Shown here one piece after another: positions 42,978-51,157 of a stretch of 64,000 nucleotides of DNA; the first letter of the stretch is position 1, and each line of letters opens with the position of its first letter. Below the pieces are notes generated by a model. It was not told the DNA's origin. It did not search any database and worked only from the letters and a program-made list of their open reading frames with translations. Source of the DNA: an uncultured Ruminococcus sp. (lineage in GTDB: Bacteria > Bacillota > Clostridia > Oscillospirales > Acutalibacteraceae); contig CACYWT010000019.1 of NCBI GenBank assembly GCA_902778175.1, forward strand, positions 1 through 64,000, read 5' to 3'. Both the position numbers and the translations under genes were made by a program.

Positions 42978-44072
42978 TTACATAAGCAGTTCCGCAATGA
43001 TCGCATTTGATACCATAAATCCTTTTTCGGTAAGAGAAATACCCTCCGGTGTAACTCTGACAAGTCCCGGAGCGATATATTTTCTTGCCCGTGCGCGGAT
43101 TTTTTCCGGTATGCCTGTACCGAATACGTCAGAGTATCTTTCTTCCGTAAGTCCCTCGGAAAGCCGCAGTGCAAGCATGATAAATTCATCGCTGCTGCCG
43201 CCGTCACCGTCCGGTACTATCTCTCCGCGGAAGAATTTCTCCATATTCCCCGGAATATAATATCTTTTCCCGAGGTAAAACGAATGTGCCGACGGTCCGA
43301 AGCCGAGATATTCCTCATCATGCCAGTATTTAAGATTATGGCGGCTTTCATATCCCTTACGGCAGAAATTCGATATTTCATAATGATCATAGCCGTTTTT
43401 CTTCAAAATATCGCAAAGATATTCATAAAGCTCCGCAGTTTCGTCCTCACCGGGCAGATCAAGGCTGTCCTTTTTACGGTAGAAAACAGTCCCCGGTTCT
43501 ATCTTTAGTATGTAAGCGGAGATATGCGCTGCTCCCGAATCAATGCAGAATTGTACGCTGCGGCGCAGTTTTTCCTTTGTCTGTCCCGGCAGAGCTATCA
43601 TCAGATCAAGTGAAATATTATCAAATACAGTTTTTGCGCCTTGAATAAAGCTTTTCGCCTGATCGCTGCGGTGTTTTCTTCCGAGGAAAGCAAGCTCGTC
43701 ATCATTTGCCGATTGCAGTCCCACTGAAATGCGGTTCACTCCTGCGTCGGCAAGCCGGAAAAAGTCGGTATCTGCGGCAGACGGATTAAGCTCTGCCGTA
43801 ATCTCGCAGCCGGGGGCAAAGCCGAAGCGTTCATCTGCGGCGGAAACGATGCTTTTTATTCTTTCTGTGCCGATTAGTCCCGGTGTACCTCCGCCGAAAT
43901 AAAGGGTATCAGCCATAAGTTTTTCCGTAGAAGAAAAAGTTTTCAGACTGCATCGCACCGCCTCGGTATAACGGTCAAGCTCCTCTTCTCCTGCAGGGTG
44001 GGAATAGAAATCGCAGTAAGGGCATTTTGAGCTGCAGAACGGCACATGGATATATACGCCTATATTTTTCAT
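42978..44072 (-). CDS. hemW: Radical SAM heme chaperone HemW
   Basis: HemW inserts heme into respiratory proteins and was formerly misnamed oxygen-independent coproporphyrinogen oxidase. The start YIHVPFCSSKCPYCDFYSH carries the CxxxCxxC Fe-S site in the spacing that marks HemW (the true HemN has a CxxxCxxCxC). GGGTPGLI, GVNRISVGLQS and HYEISNFCRKGYESRHN are also present. Length (364) is typical. It overlaps the upstream small membrane protein by 4 bp. In a strict anaerobe its client is uncertain. Confidence 0.93.
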   Translation of the reverse strand: MKNIGVYIHVPFCSSKCPYCDFYSHPAGEEELDRYTEAVRCSLKTFSSTEKLMADTLYFGGGTPGLIGTERIKSIVSAADERFGFAPGCEITAELNPSAADTDFFRLADAGVNRISVGLQSANDDELAFLGRKHRSDQAKSFIQGAKTVFDNISLDLMIALPGQTKEKLRRSVQFCIDSGAAHISAYILKIEPGTVFYRKKDSLDLPGEDETAELYEYLCDILKKNGYDHYEISNFCRKGYESRHNLKYWHDEEYLGFGPSAHSFYLGKRYYIPGNMEKFFRGEIVPDGDGGSSDEFIMLALRLSEGLTEERYSDVFGTGIPEKIRARARKYIAPGLVRVTPEGISLTEKGFMVSNAIIAELLM

Positions 44073-44419
44073 TTTTCTGAATTCTTATGAAGTATCATAA
44101 GCACCTCGGTAAACATTGTTATCAGGCAGATCGCAAAAAGACCGAGATCGGTATATTTATAGACCTCGAACGCCGCCGCAAGGTCATCATATGTCGGGCT
44201 GGAATGAGTGATAGCAAAGCACACAAAGCCGTTAAGCGAATCCGATACCGATACATTGGCTATTGCGCTGTCGATAAGGTAAGTTGTAATAACGAAGAAG
44301 ATCAGCAGGCATATAAACACGCTTGCCACTATCGGGAAAGGCGGTTTATTCAGAAAAGCTATCACCAGTGCCGAAAGCACAAGTGCAAGCGAAACGATTA
44401 TTATTATCGGGTTGACCAT
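44069..44419 (-). CDS. Small three-helix membrane protein of unknown function
   Basis: The 116-residue protein has three predicted membrane helices (about 3-22, 27-50 and 88-111) and a soluble loop of 35 residues between the second and third (VSVSDSLNGFVCFAITHSS in the loop). No family was recognised. It overlaps hemW by 4 bp and follows the Nudix gene by 4 bp, so it is a tightly coupled member of the unit and likely real. Codon use is like its neighbours. Confidence 0.75.
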   Translation of the reverse strand: MVNPIIIIVSLALVLSALVIAFLNKPPFPIVASVFICLLIFFVITTYLIDSAIANVSVSDSLNGFVCFAITHSSPTYDDLAAAFEVYKYTDLGLFAICLITMFTEVLMILHKNSEK

Positions 44420-44423
44420 ATCA

Positions 44424-44972
44424 TCACTGTCCGTTCAGTTTTCTGACTATAGCCGCTGTTTTAAGGATAGCGACCTGAGTTTTTGAATCCGGGATTTCGT
44501 TATTCATCACCATTTCCTCTGCCTTTTCGAGAGGAATACGTTCGACGCTGACGAATTCATCTTCATCGAGCTGTTGTTTTTCAAAGTGGTCTATCTTGCA
44601 GAAATAAAGGTGGATTATTTCTCCGCAGTAGCCCGGGCTGGGATAGAGCTTTCCGAGAGTCATATATTCCCGTCCTATCGCGCCGGTCTCCTCAAGCAGC
44701 TCACGCTTGCCGTTTTCGAGAGGATTCTGTCCTTTTTCGAGCTTACCTGCTGGCAGCTCCAGCGTTACTTCCTTATAGGGATATCTGAACTGTCTTACGA
44801 ACAGCAATTCATTTTCGGGTGTAAGAGCTGCAACGCAGACTCCGCCCGGATGGGCGACTATCTCGCGCATAGCCGTTTCGCCGTTTTCCAGCTCCACCTT
44901 ATCATGCATCACATGAATAACCTTTCCCTCAAAAATACTTTTCGACTCCAATGTCTTTTCAAACAACTTCAT
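44424..44972 (-). CDS. Nudix hydrolase, ADP-ribose pyrophosphatase type
   Basis: The 182-residue enzyme hydrolyses ADP-ribose or related nucleoside diphosphates. The Nudix box is complete (G.L..G.......REL.EETG, at about residues 84-106). The N-terminal VIHVMHDKVELENG is typical of NudF/YqkG. AAGGAGG supports the start at 44972; the longer frame to 45059 runs into a GC-rich repeat. It is first in the unit with the small membrane protein, hemW, hemolysin III and the decarboxylase. Confidence 0.93.
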   Translation of the reverse strand: MKLFEKTLESKSIFEGKVIHVMHDKVELENGETAMREIVAHPGGVCVAALTPENELLFVRQFRYPYKEVTLELPAGKLEKGQNPLENGKRELLEETGAIGREYMTLGKLYPSPGYCGEIIHLYFCKIDHFEKQQLDEDEFVSVERIPLEKAEEMVMNNEIPDSKTQVAILKTAAIVRKLNGQ

Positions 44973-44986
44973 ATTATCCTCCTTCT

Positions 44987-45070
44987 CCCGGGCTGCCGCC
45001 CGAACCCGCTTCCCGGGCTGCCGCCCGGACCCTCGGCAGGGCGGTCGACCGCCCTGCACCCGCTTTTTTT
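44987..45070. repeat. GC-rich palindromic intergenic repeat (copy 1)
   Basis: The stretch contains GGGCTGCCGCCC twice, a CCCGGGCTGCCGCCCGG hairpin, then GGCAGGGCGG / CCGCCCTGC with a ten-base T-run. A related copy, missing the middle pair, lies at 62105-62182 after rpoC. It lies 14 bp upstream of the Nudix start, so it must be transcribed in the leader. It is much richer in G+C than the rest of the window. Confidence 0.7.
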
Positions 45071-45247
45071 TCCGTCCGCTGATTCTTTCGGAAATCTGAT
45101 TTTTCCTTCTATCTATAATTTTTACCTTATATAATTTTTCCTTATATAACTATACTTACATTTCTTATCCTTACATTTCCTATCCCTGTGTACCTTATAT
45201 TATATAACACTGAATATGAATTGTAAATAAGAAATAATACTTGCCTT

Positions 45248-45423
45248 AAGGCAATACCGCACAAAGATAGTGCCGCAGATGCGCCGCCAATTTTTTCGTC
45301 AGAATGTGCAAAACGAGCGCAGTTAACCTGACGGTTATCAAACGAGTTTTGTGCAGAATGACGGAAAAAGAGCAAGCAGATGTGGTGCTAAGCCGTAAGG
45401 CGTTCTTTGTGCGGTGTTGCCTT
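45248..45423. mobile_element. MITE-like element, copy 3 (176 bp)
   Basis: This copy is complete and nearly identical to copy 2. CTTAAGG at the left junction and CCTTAAT at the right extend the ends. The surrounding gap (44973-45527) also holds short TTATAT/CCTTAT stretches at about 45119-45215, with no gene visible. Confidence 0.8.
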
Positions 45424-45473
45424 AATACAAACTGACATACATATTAATTACGACAACAGCAAAATTATAAATA

Positions 45474-45516
45474 GAAAAAGCACTTCCATTCAGCATTTCA
45501 GCTGTCGGAAGTGCTT
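45474..45516 (-). terminator. Terminator of the sortase cassette
   Basis: AAGCACTTCC (45478-45487) and GGAAGTGCTT (45507-45516) form a 10-bp stem; TTTTTCT follows on the minus strand. Confidence 0.85.
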
Positions 45517-45527
45517 ATAACGCAGAT

Positions 45528-46604
45528 TTATTTTCCGCGCGCTTTTTTGTATTTGATCATGAATACCGCAAATGACATTGCTGCAAAAAAAGCAAGTATT
45601 CCTACATAGATCCAGAAATGATTTATCGCAGATGTTGTATAATTGACAAATAAACTGTAAAGTGATCTGTCACCAAGATTTATCTTGGGAATGATGCCCG
45701 AGATCAATACGACAGACGGTAATACCGCCACAGTAAGGCAGGCTCCCGTGAATCCGTAACAAAGATAACGGAAACGGCGGTGCGTGTATTCATTCGTGAA
45801 AATGATTATTGCGGCAATAACCAGCGCAAACACGCCCAGTCCTATCTCTGCGATCCTCAGCGGAGTATTCAGCTTATTTATGTAATTTCCGATAACCGAG
45901 AAAAACGGTATCGAGATCATGTTTACATATATCTTTGACATATGATCCACAAGGTAACTGATACTCGATTCGCTTGCCTTGCTCCTGTCAATATCATTAT
46001 CTTCTATGTATTTGTCAATGGCTGCAAGAAGATCCTGCTTGAATTTCATTGTATCAACAAGCGTCTTTCCGCCTGAATAGAACGAGGAAATATAATCCCT
46101 CTCTATTTCAAGAATATCCATGCTGCCTACAAAACTATCTATGAATTCATCGCTTAATCCGCTCGCGTGTCCGACGTTCTTGAATTTTTCCTTCATTTCG
46201 TCCTTGACCATATCATAATAGCCTGTATCAGCCATACTGTTCAACATGAAATCCTTTGAAAATACAGTGAATCTCAGCGTAAGACATATTGACAGCAGGA
46301 AAAGCGAAAACGCCAGCATAAATGAAAGGAATATATATACTGCGGATCTTATCTTTGATCCTTTTTTACGTTTATGTCTGTGCTTATGCGTATGCTCATG
46401 TCCATGCTCATGTTCATGCTCATGACTGTTTCCGTGATTAAACACTAATTCCTGTCCTTCTTCGGATATAGGCTTCTTCTCATGTTTATGCTCATGCTCA
46501 TGCTCATTTTCTTCTGTAAAGTTTTTCATATGCCCTAAATCGAGCTCCTGACCTTCTTCAAGCATGGGTTTGTGCATATGTTTATGTTCATGTTTATCTG
46601 ACAT
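45528..46604 (-). CDS. Histidine-rich membrane protein, last gene of a sortase cassette
   Basis: The 358-residue protein starts with about 85 cytosolic residues containing some 19 histidines, in HEHEHKH-like runs and a twofold internal repeat (EEGQELDLGH and EEGQELVFNH). A transmembrane helix follows (about 88-112), then a 120-residue extracytoplasmic loop with an acidic, helical character and three further helices to the C-terminus. His-rich tails of this kind bind Zn, Ni or Co in transporters and chaperones, but no transporter family was recognised. It follows the sortase by 13 bp and ends at a strong terminator. Its connection to the sortase is unexplained. Confidence 0.8.
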   Translation of the reverse strand: MSDKHEHKHMHKPMLEEGQELDLGHMKNFTEENEHEHEHKHEKKPISEEGQELVFNHGNSHEHEHEHGHEHTHKHRHKRKKGSKIRSAVYIFLSFMLAFSLFLLSICLTLRFTVFSKDFMLNSMADTGYYDMVKDEMKEKFKNVGHASGLSDEFIDSFVGSMDILEIERDYISSFYSGGKTLVDTMKFKQDLLAAIDKYIEDNDIDRSKASESSISYLVDHMSKIYVNMISIPFFSVIGNYINKLNTPLRIAEIGLGVFALVIAAIIIFTNEYTHRRFRYLCYGFTGACLTVAVLPSVVLISGIIPKINLGDRSLYSLFVNYTTSAINHFWIYVGILAFFAAMSFAVFMIKYKKARGK

Positions 46605-46617
46605 ACCAACACCTCAC

Positions 46618-47319
46618 TCAGCTGTTTTTATCCAGAACGGGTCCCGAAACAAACTTTGCATATACAAAGCACCTGTCAGGCGTAAGACCAAGCTCGTCAA
46701 AGGGATAGCAGGTATACATTATAAGATTTTCATAGTTCGCCGTCAGATCATATGCCTTTCTGTCATTATGATCCCTGACCTGAACATCTGTTATCTCATA
46801 GGTATAGTTGCCGTAACTGGTACGAAGCTTTACCTTCTGACCCTTTTTCGCATATTTCAGTCCGTTAAAGAAGGTATTGTTATGACCGGCAACGAGAATA
46901 GTTCTTCCGTAGCCGGGGATAAAACTTCCCGAGTATATCCCCACACCGTTATTTAACTGTACATTGCCGTCACCGAAAAACAGTCTGTCATTGATCTGAC
47001 AATCATCAATTATCAGCTCCCCGAACTGTTCGCCGTAATACGGGTAATGAACAGATGACATGGGAACGGTTTTCTGGTTTTCAGGATCCGAACCGCTTTC
47101 CTCCTCGTCCTCAGGAACAGGCACAAAAACATTTTTGAAATCCGTTGAAAATGTTTTATCGCCGTCCGAGAAAAAGAGTGTGGACATAGAAACGAAGCCC
47201 GATATCGGCGGATATACGATCAGCGTACAAATACCCAGAATAAGTACACAAAAGATAATGGGAAGAATTATAAAATTCTTCCCATTTATCGAACGATGTG
47301 AAGAGTGATGCTTACGCAT
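46618..47319 (-). CDS. Sortase (class D-like transpeptidase)
   Basis: The 233-residue protein has an N-terminal membrane anchor (about 18-40) and a C-terminal sortase fold. The catalytic His146 is in VAGHNN, the Cys204 in TCYPF and Arg216 in DRCFVYAK. The region between the anchor and the fold is an acidic spacer. The overall size and the TCYPF motif suggest a class B/D-type enzyme specialised for few substrates. It overlaps the preceding surface protein gene by 8 bp, strongly implying that protein is its substrate. It may also serve other anchors such as VPKTGD of the starch protein (inference). Confidence 0.92.
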   Translation of the reverse strand: MRKHHSSHRSINGKNFIILPIIFCVLILGICTLIVYPPISGFVSMSTLFFSDGDKTFSTDFKNVFVPVPEDEEESGSDPENQKTVPMSSVHYPYYGEQFGELIIDDCQINDRLFFGDGNVQLNNGVGIYSGSFIPGYGRTILVAGHNNTFFNGLKYAKKGQKVKLRTSYGNYTYEITDVQVRDHNDRKAYDLTANYENLIMYTCYPFDELGLTPDRCFVYAKFVSGPVLDKNS

Positions 47320-47935
47320 CAGCAGACTCCTTCTTAGAAGTCTTCATGAGATAGATGCCTGCAGCAGCAACCATCAGAACGCCTACACCTGCAACTGCTG
47401 TTACAGAAGGAACATCAAAACCTGTGGTCTTGATCGGGTTGTTGTCAACATGAGCCTTGTTGTCGCTCGGCTTTTTACCACTGTCGGGCTCAGTATCGCT
47501 CTTCTTAACAATAGCGATATCAGCGGGAAGAGTTGCAGAGTCGGTTCTTGAAATATTAACCTCAGCACCAGCAGCTGCAGCTGCATCCTTTACAAGAGCT
47601 GCGAGCTGATTGAACTCAGCGTCAGACATCTCGGAAATGTGTGCAACGCCTGTGCTCTCGATATAATCCTTGGTCTCTTCAACCTTAGCGATTACACTGT
47701 CGGCCTCAGCAGCAGTAAGGTCTACATCATCCTGAAGGAGATAGTTCTCAGCCTGATTCTTGTATGAATCCGGAAGAGCCTTTTCTACGCCAGCCATTGT
47801 AACTGTTGTGTTCAGCTCGTCCATAACGCGCTGCTCGTCTGCATTAAGACCTGCAGCAGAAGCTACGGTAACTGCTGAAGCTGCAACAACTGCAGTAAGC
47901 ATAGCCGCAGAAAGAACCTTGAGTACTTTTTTCAT
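47312..47935 (-). CDS. Cell-wall anchored surface protein with NPIKTTG sorting signal
   Basis: The 207-residue precursor has a signal peptide (about 1-28), then a helical, charged domain (ADEQRVMDELNTTVTM, ENYLLQDDVDLTAAEADSVI, AAVLKDAA-like) and a 40-residue Lys/Asp/Ser linker. The tail is NNPIKTTGFD, a hydrophobic helix and KTSKKE. IKTTG differs from the LPXTG rule and from VPKTGD of the starch protein. The helical domain is of unknown function. It is the first gene of the three-gene sortase cassette. A GGAAG lies 10 bases upstream of the ATG. Confidence 0.88.
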   Translation of the reverse strand: MKKVLKVLSAAMLTAVVAASAVTVASAAGLNADEQRVMDELNTTVTMAGVEKALPDSYKNQAENYLLQDDVDLTAAEADSVIAKVEETKDYIESTGVAHISEMSDAEFNQLAALVKDAAAAAGAEVNISRTDSATLPADIAIVKKSDTEPDSGKKPSDNKAHVDNNPIKTTGFDVPSVTAVAGVGVLMVAAAGIYLMKTSKKESADA

Positions 47936-48202
47936 GGGTATTACTTCCTTTCTATATTATGAATTGGATATATCACAAACCATAATATAAAGCTTTATCA
48001 CAGTTTATTGTCTTTACGACAACCGATCGTACTGAAAATCAATACAACCAGATATCCAATCTGCTACAATTATAATATTTTCTTTACAATTTGTCAATCA
48101 CCAATTTTTTACAATTATTATTTTGGTGTAATTGATTGCAAAATGTCTAATAACTATAAGATTATTTGTATAAATCTTACAATCAAGTAACTCTCGTTAT
48201 TA

Positions 48203-48428
48203 AGTAATATTCTTTTAAAGAATATTACTATGCATATAGTTTCATTTAAACATATATATCATACATCGTTTTTAAGCGCAGGAAAGAATCTCACCAGTTT
48301 AAAAGCTTTGCTTTCAACAAGCAAAGGCAAGCCGTAAGCTTGCTGTCGTTCAGTGGGAGATTTTTACTCCCACTGAACGGATATATGGCACCCGCCGCCT
48401 TAGAGGGTGCGGGTGTCCAGTGGACACC
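48203..48428. other. Orphan cluster of perfect hairpins (possible structured RNA or mobile-element remnant)
   Basis: Within about 225 bp lie five to six perfect or near-perfect hairpins: AGTAATATTCTT/AAGAATATTACT at 48203-48229; CTTTGCTT/AAGCAAAG at 48306-48327; CAAGC/GCTTG; a 13-bp stem CGTTCAGTGGGAG/CTCCCACTGAACG at 48347-48379; GCACCC/GGGTGC; and GGTGTCC/GGACACC at 48412-48428. No ORF covers them. It lies in the 680-bp divergent gap between the sortase-substrate gene and the YbaK gene. Subterminal hairpins of this kind occur at IS200/IS605 right ends, but no transposase or TnpB remnant is visible. Confidence 0.45.
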
Positions 48429-48616
48429 TCTGAAAGGCAGGCGAGACTCGGGGGACATACTTTGCGGTTATAAAGTGTAAAAATCAGTACTTTTTAAAAA
48501 ATACTATTTTATATGACATTCTTTTGTGTTATAATCTTATCAGATAATTTTTTAATATCAACATACAATAATATTATGTATTATAATGTAGGGATTTGAG
48601 ATCAAGGGTGAACTTT

Positions 48617-49093
48617 ATGGCAAAAGAAACCAAAACCAACGCTATGCGCAGGCTTGACAGCCTGAAAATAGAGTACAAAAAGCATTATTATACCGACAGC
48701 GGCGCAGTTTCCGGCATAGATACCGCAAAGGCTCTCGGTGAGGATCCGGCGCAGGTATTCAAAACGCTTGTCACCACCGGCAAAAGCGGAGAACACTATG
48801 TTTTTATGGTTCCCGTTGCAGAGGAGCTGGATCTGAAAAAAGCTGCCGCGGCAGTCGGTGAAAAATCAATAGAAATGCTGAAGGCAAAGGATCTGCTCGG
48901 GCTGACCGGATATGTCCACGGCGGCTGTTCTCCTATAGGAATGAAAAAATTCTTCCGCACAACAATACATTCCTCTGCCGCAGAATGTGATACCATTTTC
49001 TGCAGCGGCGGCAGGATAGGCTTTCAGATCGAGCTGACGACAAATTCTCTGGCAAAAGCCATTACTTTTGAATTCAAAGAAATAATTAAATAA
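48617..49093 (+). CDS. Cys-tRNA(Pro) deacylase (YbaK/EbsC family)
   Basis: The 158-residue protein belongs to the YbaK/ProX-like editing family, which hydrolyses Cys mischarged on tRNA-Pro. VFKTLVTTGKSG, VPVAEELDLKKAA and GYVHGGCSPIGMKKFF match, including the Lys that acts in catalysis (about position 45) and the GGxSPxG loop. The start is the ATG at 48617 with AAGGGTGA upstream; the TTG at 48596 is not favoured. It is 17 bp before moxR but probably transcribed as a leader gene in the same direction. Confidence 0.9.
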   Translation: MAKETKTNAMRRLDSLKIEYKKHYYTDSGAVSGIDTAKALGEDPAQVFKTLVTTGKSGEHYVFMVPVAEELDLKKAAAAVGEKSIEMLKAKDLLGLTGYVHGGCSPIGMKKFFRTTIHSSAAECDTIFCSGGRIGFQIELTTNSLAKAITFEFKEIIK

Positions 49094-49109
49094 AAGGAGC
49101 TGACGTAAT

Positions 49110-50060
49110 ATGCTGGAGCATCTGGAAAAGGCTCATGCAGTCCTTACCGAAGTCAACAAAGCCGTTCTCGGCAAACAAACCGAAATATTCGAGATAATGA
49201 CCGCCTTCCTTGCGAACGGACACGTTCTGCTTGAAGATATCCCCGGAGTAGGCAAAACTACGCTTGCCGTCGCTTTTTCGACCGCGATGGGAATGGAATG
49301 TAACAGAGTGCAGTTCACTCCCGATGTAATGCCGTCTGATCTGACCGGCTTTTCCGTATACCGCAGGGACAAGGATAAATTCGTATATCAGCCCGGCAGC
49401 GTATTCTGTAACCTTCTGCTTGCGGACGAGATAAACCGTACTTCTCCGAAAACCCAGTCGGCGCTTCTGGAGGTAATGGAGGAAAGAAAGGTTTCCGTAG
49501 AGGGCGAAACACGTCCCGTACCCTCTCCCTTCCTTGTAATAGCGACTCAGAATCCGTCCGGCACAAGCGGTACACAATTCCTGCCCGAAGCCCAGATAGA
49601 CCGATTCATGATAAATCTTTCCCTCGGCTATCCCGATCCCGAAAGCGAACTGGAGATCGCGCGTTCCACGGGCGCACAGTCAAGGACATCTCTTGTATCG
49701 CCTGTACTCAGCACGGATATCCTTCTGGAAATGCAGAACGATATACATAATATATTTATAAATGATAATGTATACAAATATATAATCAATCTGATAAGCG
49801 CAACAAGAAATCATCCTTATATAGAGCGCGGAGCAAGTCCGCGCGCAACTATCGCCCTTGTACGCATGGCGAAGGCGTCCGCTTGGCTGCGCGGAAGAAA
49901 ATTCGTTGTTCCGGCAGACGTACAGTTCCAGCTGCCCTATGTACTTTCACACAGAATAACGGCTAATTCCTCGGCAAAGCTCGGAAGCATTGCAAAAAAC
50001 GATATAATCAAAAGCGTCGTCCAGACAGTTCCCCTGCCTTATATGGGAGATAAACAATGA
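49110..50060 (+). CDS. MoxR-family AAA+ ATPase
   Basis: MoxR proteins are chaperone-like AAA+ ATPases, often activating VWA or DUF58 partners. Walker A is GVGKTT (46-51), Walker B is LLADEINR (about 107-114), sensor I is ATQNPSG, and the C-terminal lid contains RASPRATIALVRMAKASAWL. The length of 316 residues is standard. It overlaps the DUF58 gene by 4 bp (ATGA) and is the first of the conserved MoxR-DUF58-transglutaminase set. AAAAGGAG supports the start. Confidence 0.95.
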   Translation: MLEHLEKAHAVLTEVNKAVLGKQTEIFEIMTAFLANGHVLLEDIPGVGKTTLAVAFSTAMGMECNRVQFTPDVMPSDLTGFSVYRRDKDKFVYQPGSVFCNLLLADEINRTSPKTQSALLEVMEERKVSVEGETRPVPSPFLVIATQNPSGTSGTQFLPEAQIDRFMINLSLGYPDPESELEIARSTGAQSRTSLVSPVLSTDILLEMQNDIHNIFINDNVYKYIINLISATRNHPYIERGASPRATIALVRMAKASAWLRGRKFVVPADVQFQLPYVLSHRITANSSAKLGSIAKNDIIKSVVQTVPLPYMGDKQ

Positions 50061-51136
50061 AAAAACTTCTGTTTCTGATCGTCCTTGCGGCAGCGCTGTA
50101 TGTCGGCGGTATGAACGACCGCACTCCGGTCATCGTATGCGTCATATGTCTGCTTATAGTTTTCCTGATATCCCTGATATTCTCAAGGGTAATGAAACGC
50201 TTCATCAGCGCGGAGCTGCCGCATCCGACCGCTACGGTATACAAAAATACCGAATCCCCGATGACGATACGCATACATAATAAAAGCCGCGTACCGGTCA
50301 GCCGCACAGCAATAACGGTCAGTATGAAATATAAAGGCAGCAAAACTGAATCGAAAAAGAAATACCGCTCTCCGGCTCCGGGAGGAAGCTGCGAATCGGA
50401 AATATATTTTACTGCGCCCTACTGCGGCATAATAAATGCGGAAATAAAAAGGATAAGGGTTTATGATTATCTTTATTTTTTTTCCTGCTCAAAAAAGCAA
50501 AGCAGCAAAAACGAGATCTTTGTCCTGCCAAAGCCTAAAAAGCTCAGGATCATTCTGCCGGAATTCGGAGCGTATACTGCTAACTCAATAACGGAATCCT
50601 CCTCGGACAAAAGCGGCGAGGATCACAGCGAGATCCGTCTTGTGCGCGAATACCGCGACGGCGACCTGACAAAACATATCCACCGCAATTACAGCGCAAG
50701 GACAGAAAAGCTCTGGATCAAGGAATACAATAAGGAAAACGACCACATTTTTGATTTCACAGCGGATACGTCAGGCACGGTGCTGACCGTCGAGTTGCTT
50801 GACGCAATGATCGAGATACTCTTCTCCGCGGCAGGCACGATCATAGAAAATAACGCTATAATAAAGCTCAACTGGTATGACAAAAACACAAAAGCCATTC
50901 GCAGCTTTTTCGTAAGGAATACCGCTCAGCTCAGCGAGGCTGCCGCTTTGATATACAGATCAGACCTTTCCTGCACAAAAGATGAATTTTCGGGCGCAGC
51001 GGCAGGTCTTTCCGAAAAAGGAATGACGGTCAATGCCCGATTGGAATGGTATTTCCTTGACCGTCATATCTTTACATTCAACCCCGGAAACGTAGAAAAC
51101 GAACTGCTCGGAAACGTCTTTGATCTGAGGAGGTGA
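50057..51136 (+). CDS. DUF58 domain protein, membrane-anchored
   Basis: The 359-residue protein has an N-terminal pair of membrane helices (about 3-50), an immunoglobulin-like middle and the DUF58 signature REYRDGDLTKHIHRNYSARTEKLWIKE (residues 197-223, with the conserved GD..K.I.W.. core as GDLTKHIHR). The domain resembles a degenerate VWA fold and acts with MoxR. The final part includes HIFTFNPGNVENEL. It is coupled to the MoxR gene by overlap and followed by the transglutaminase gene. Confidence 0.92.
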   Translation: MKKLLFLIVLAAALYVGGMNDRTPVIVCVICLLIVFLISLIFSRVMKRFISAELPHPTATVYKNTESPMTIRIHNKSRVPVSRTAITVSMKYKGSKTESKKKYRSPAPGGSCESEIYFTAPYCGIINAEIKRIRVYDYLYFFSCSKKQSSKNEIFVLPKPKKLRIILPEFGAYTANSITESSSDKSGEDHSEIRLVREYRDGDLTKHIHRNYSARTEKLWIKEYNKENDHIFDFTADTSGTVLTVELLDAMIEILFSAAGTIIENNAIIKLNWYDKNTKAIRSFFVRNTAQLSEAAALIYRSDLSCTKDEFSGAAAGLSEKGMTVNARLEWYFLDRHIFTFNPGNVENELLGNVFDLRR

Positions 51137-51157
51137 GCTGTCATAAAAAAAATAAAA

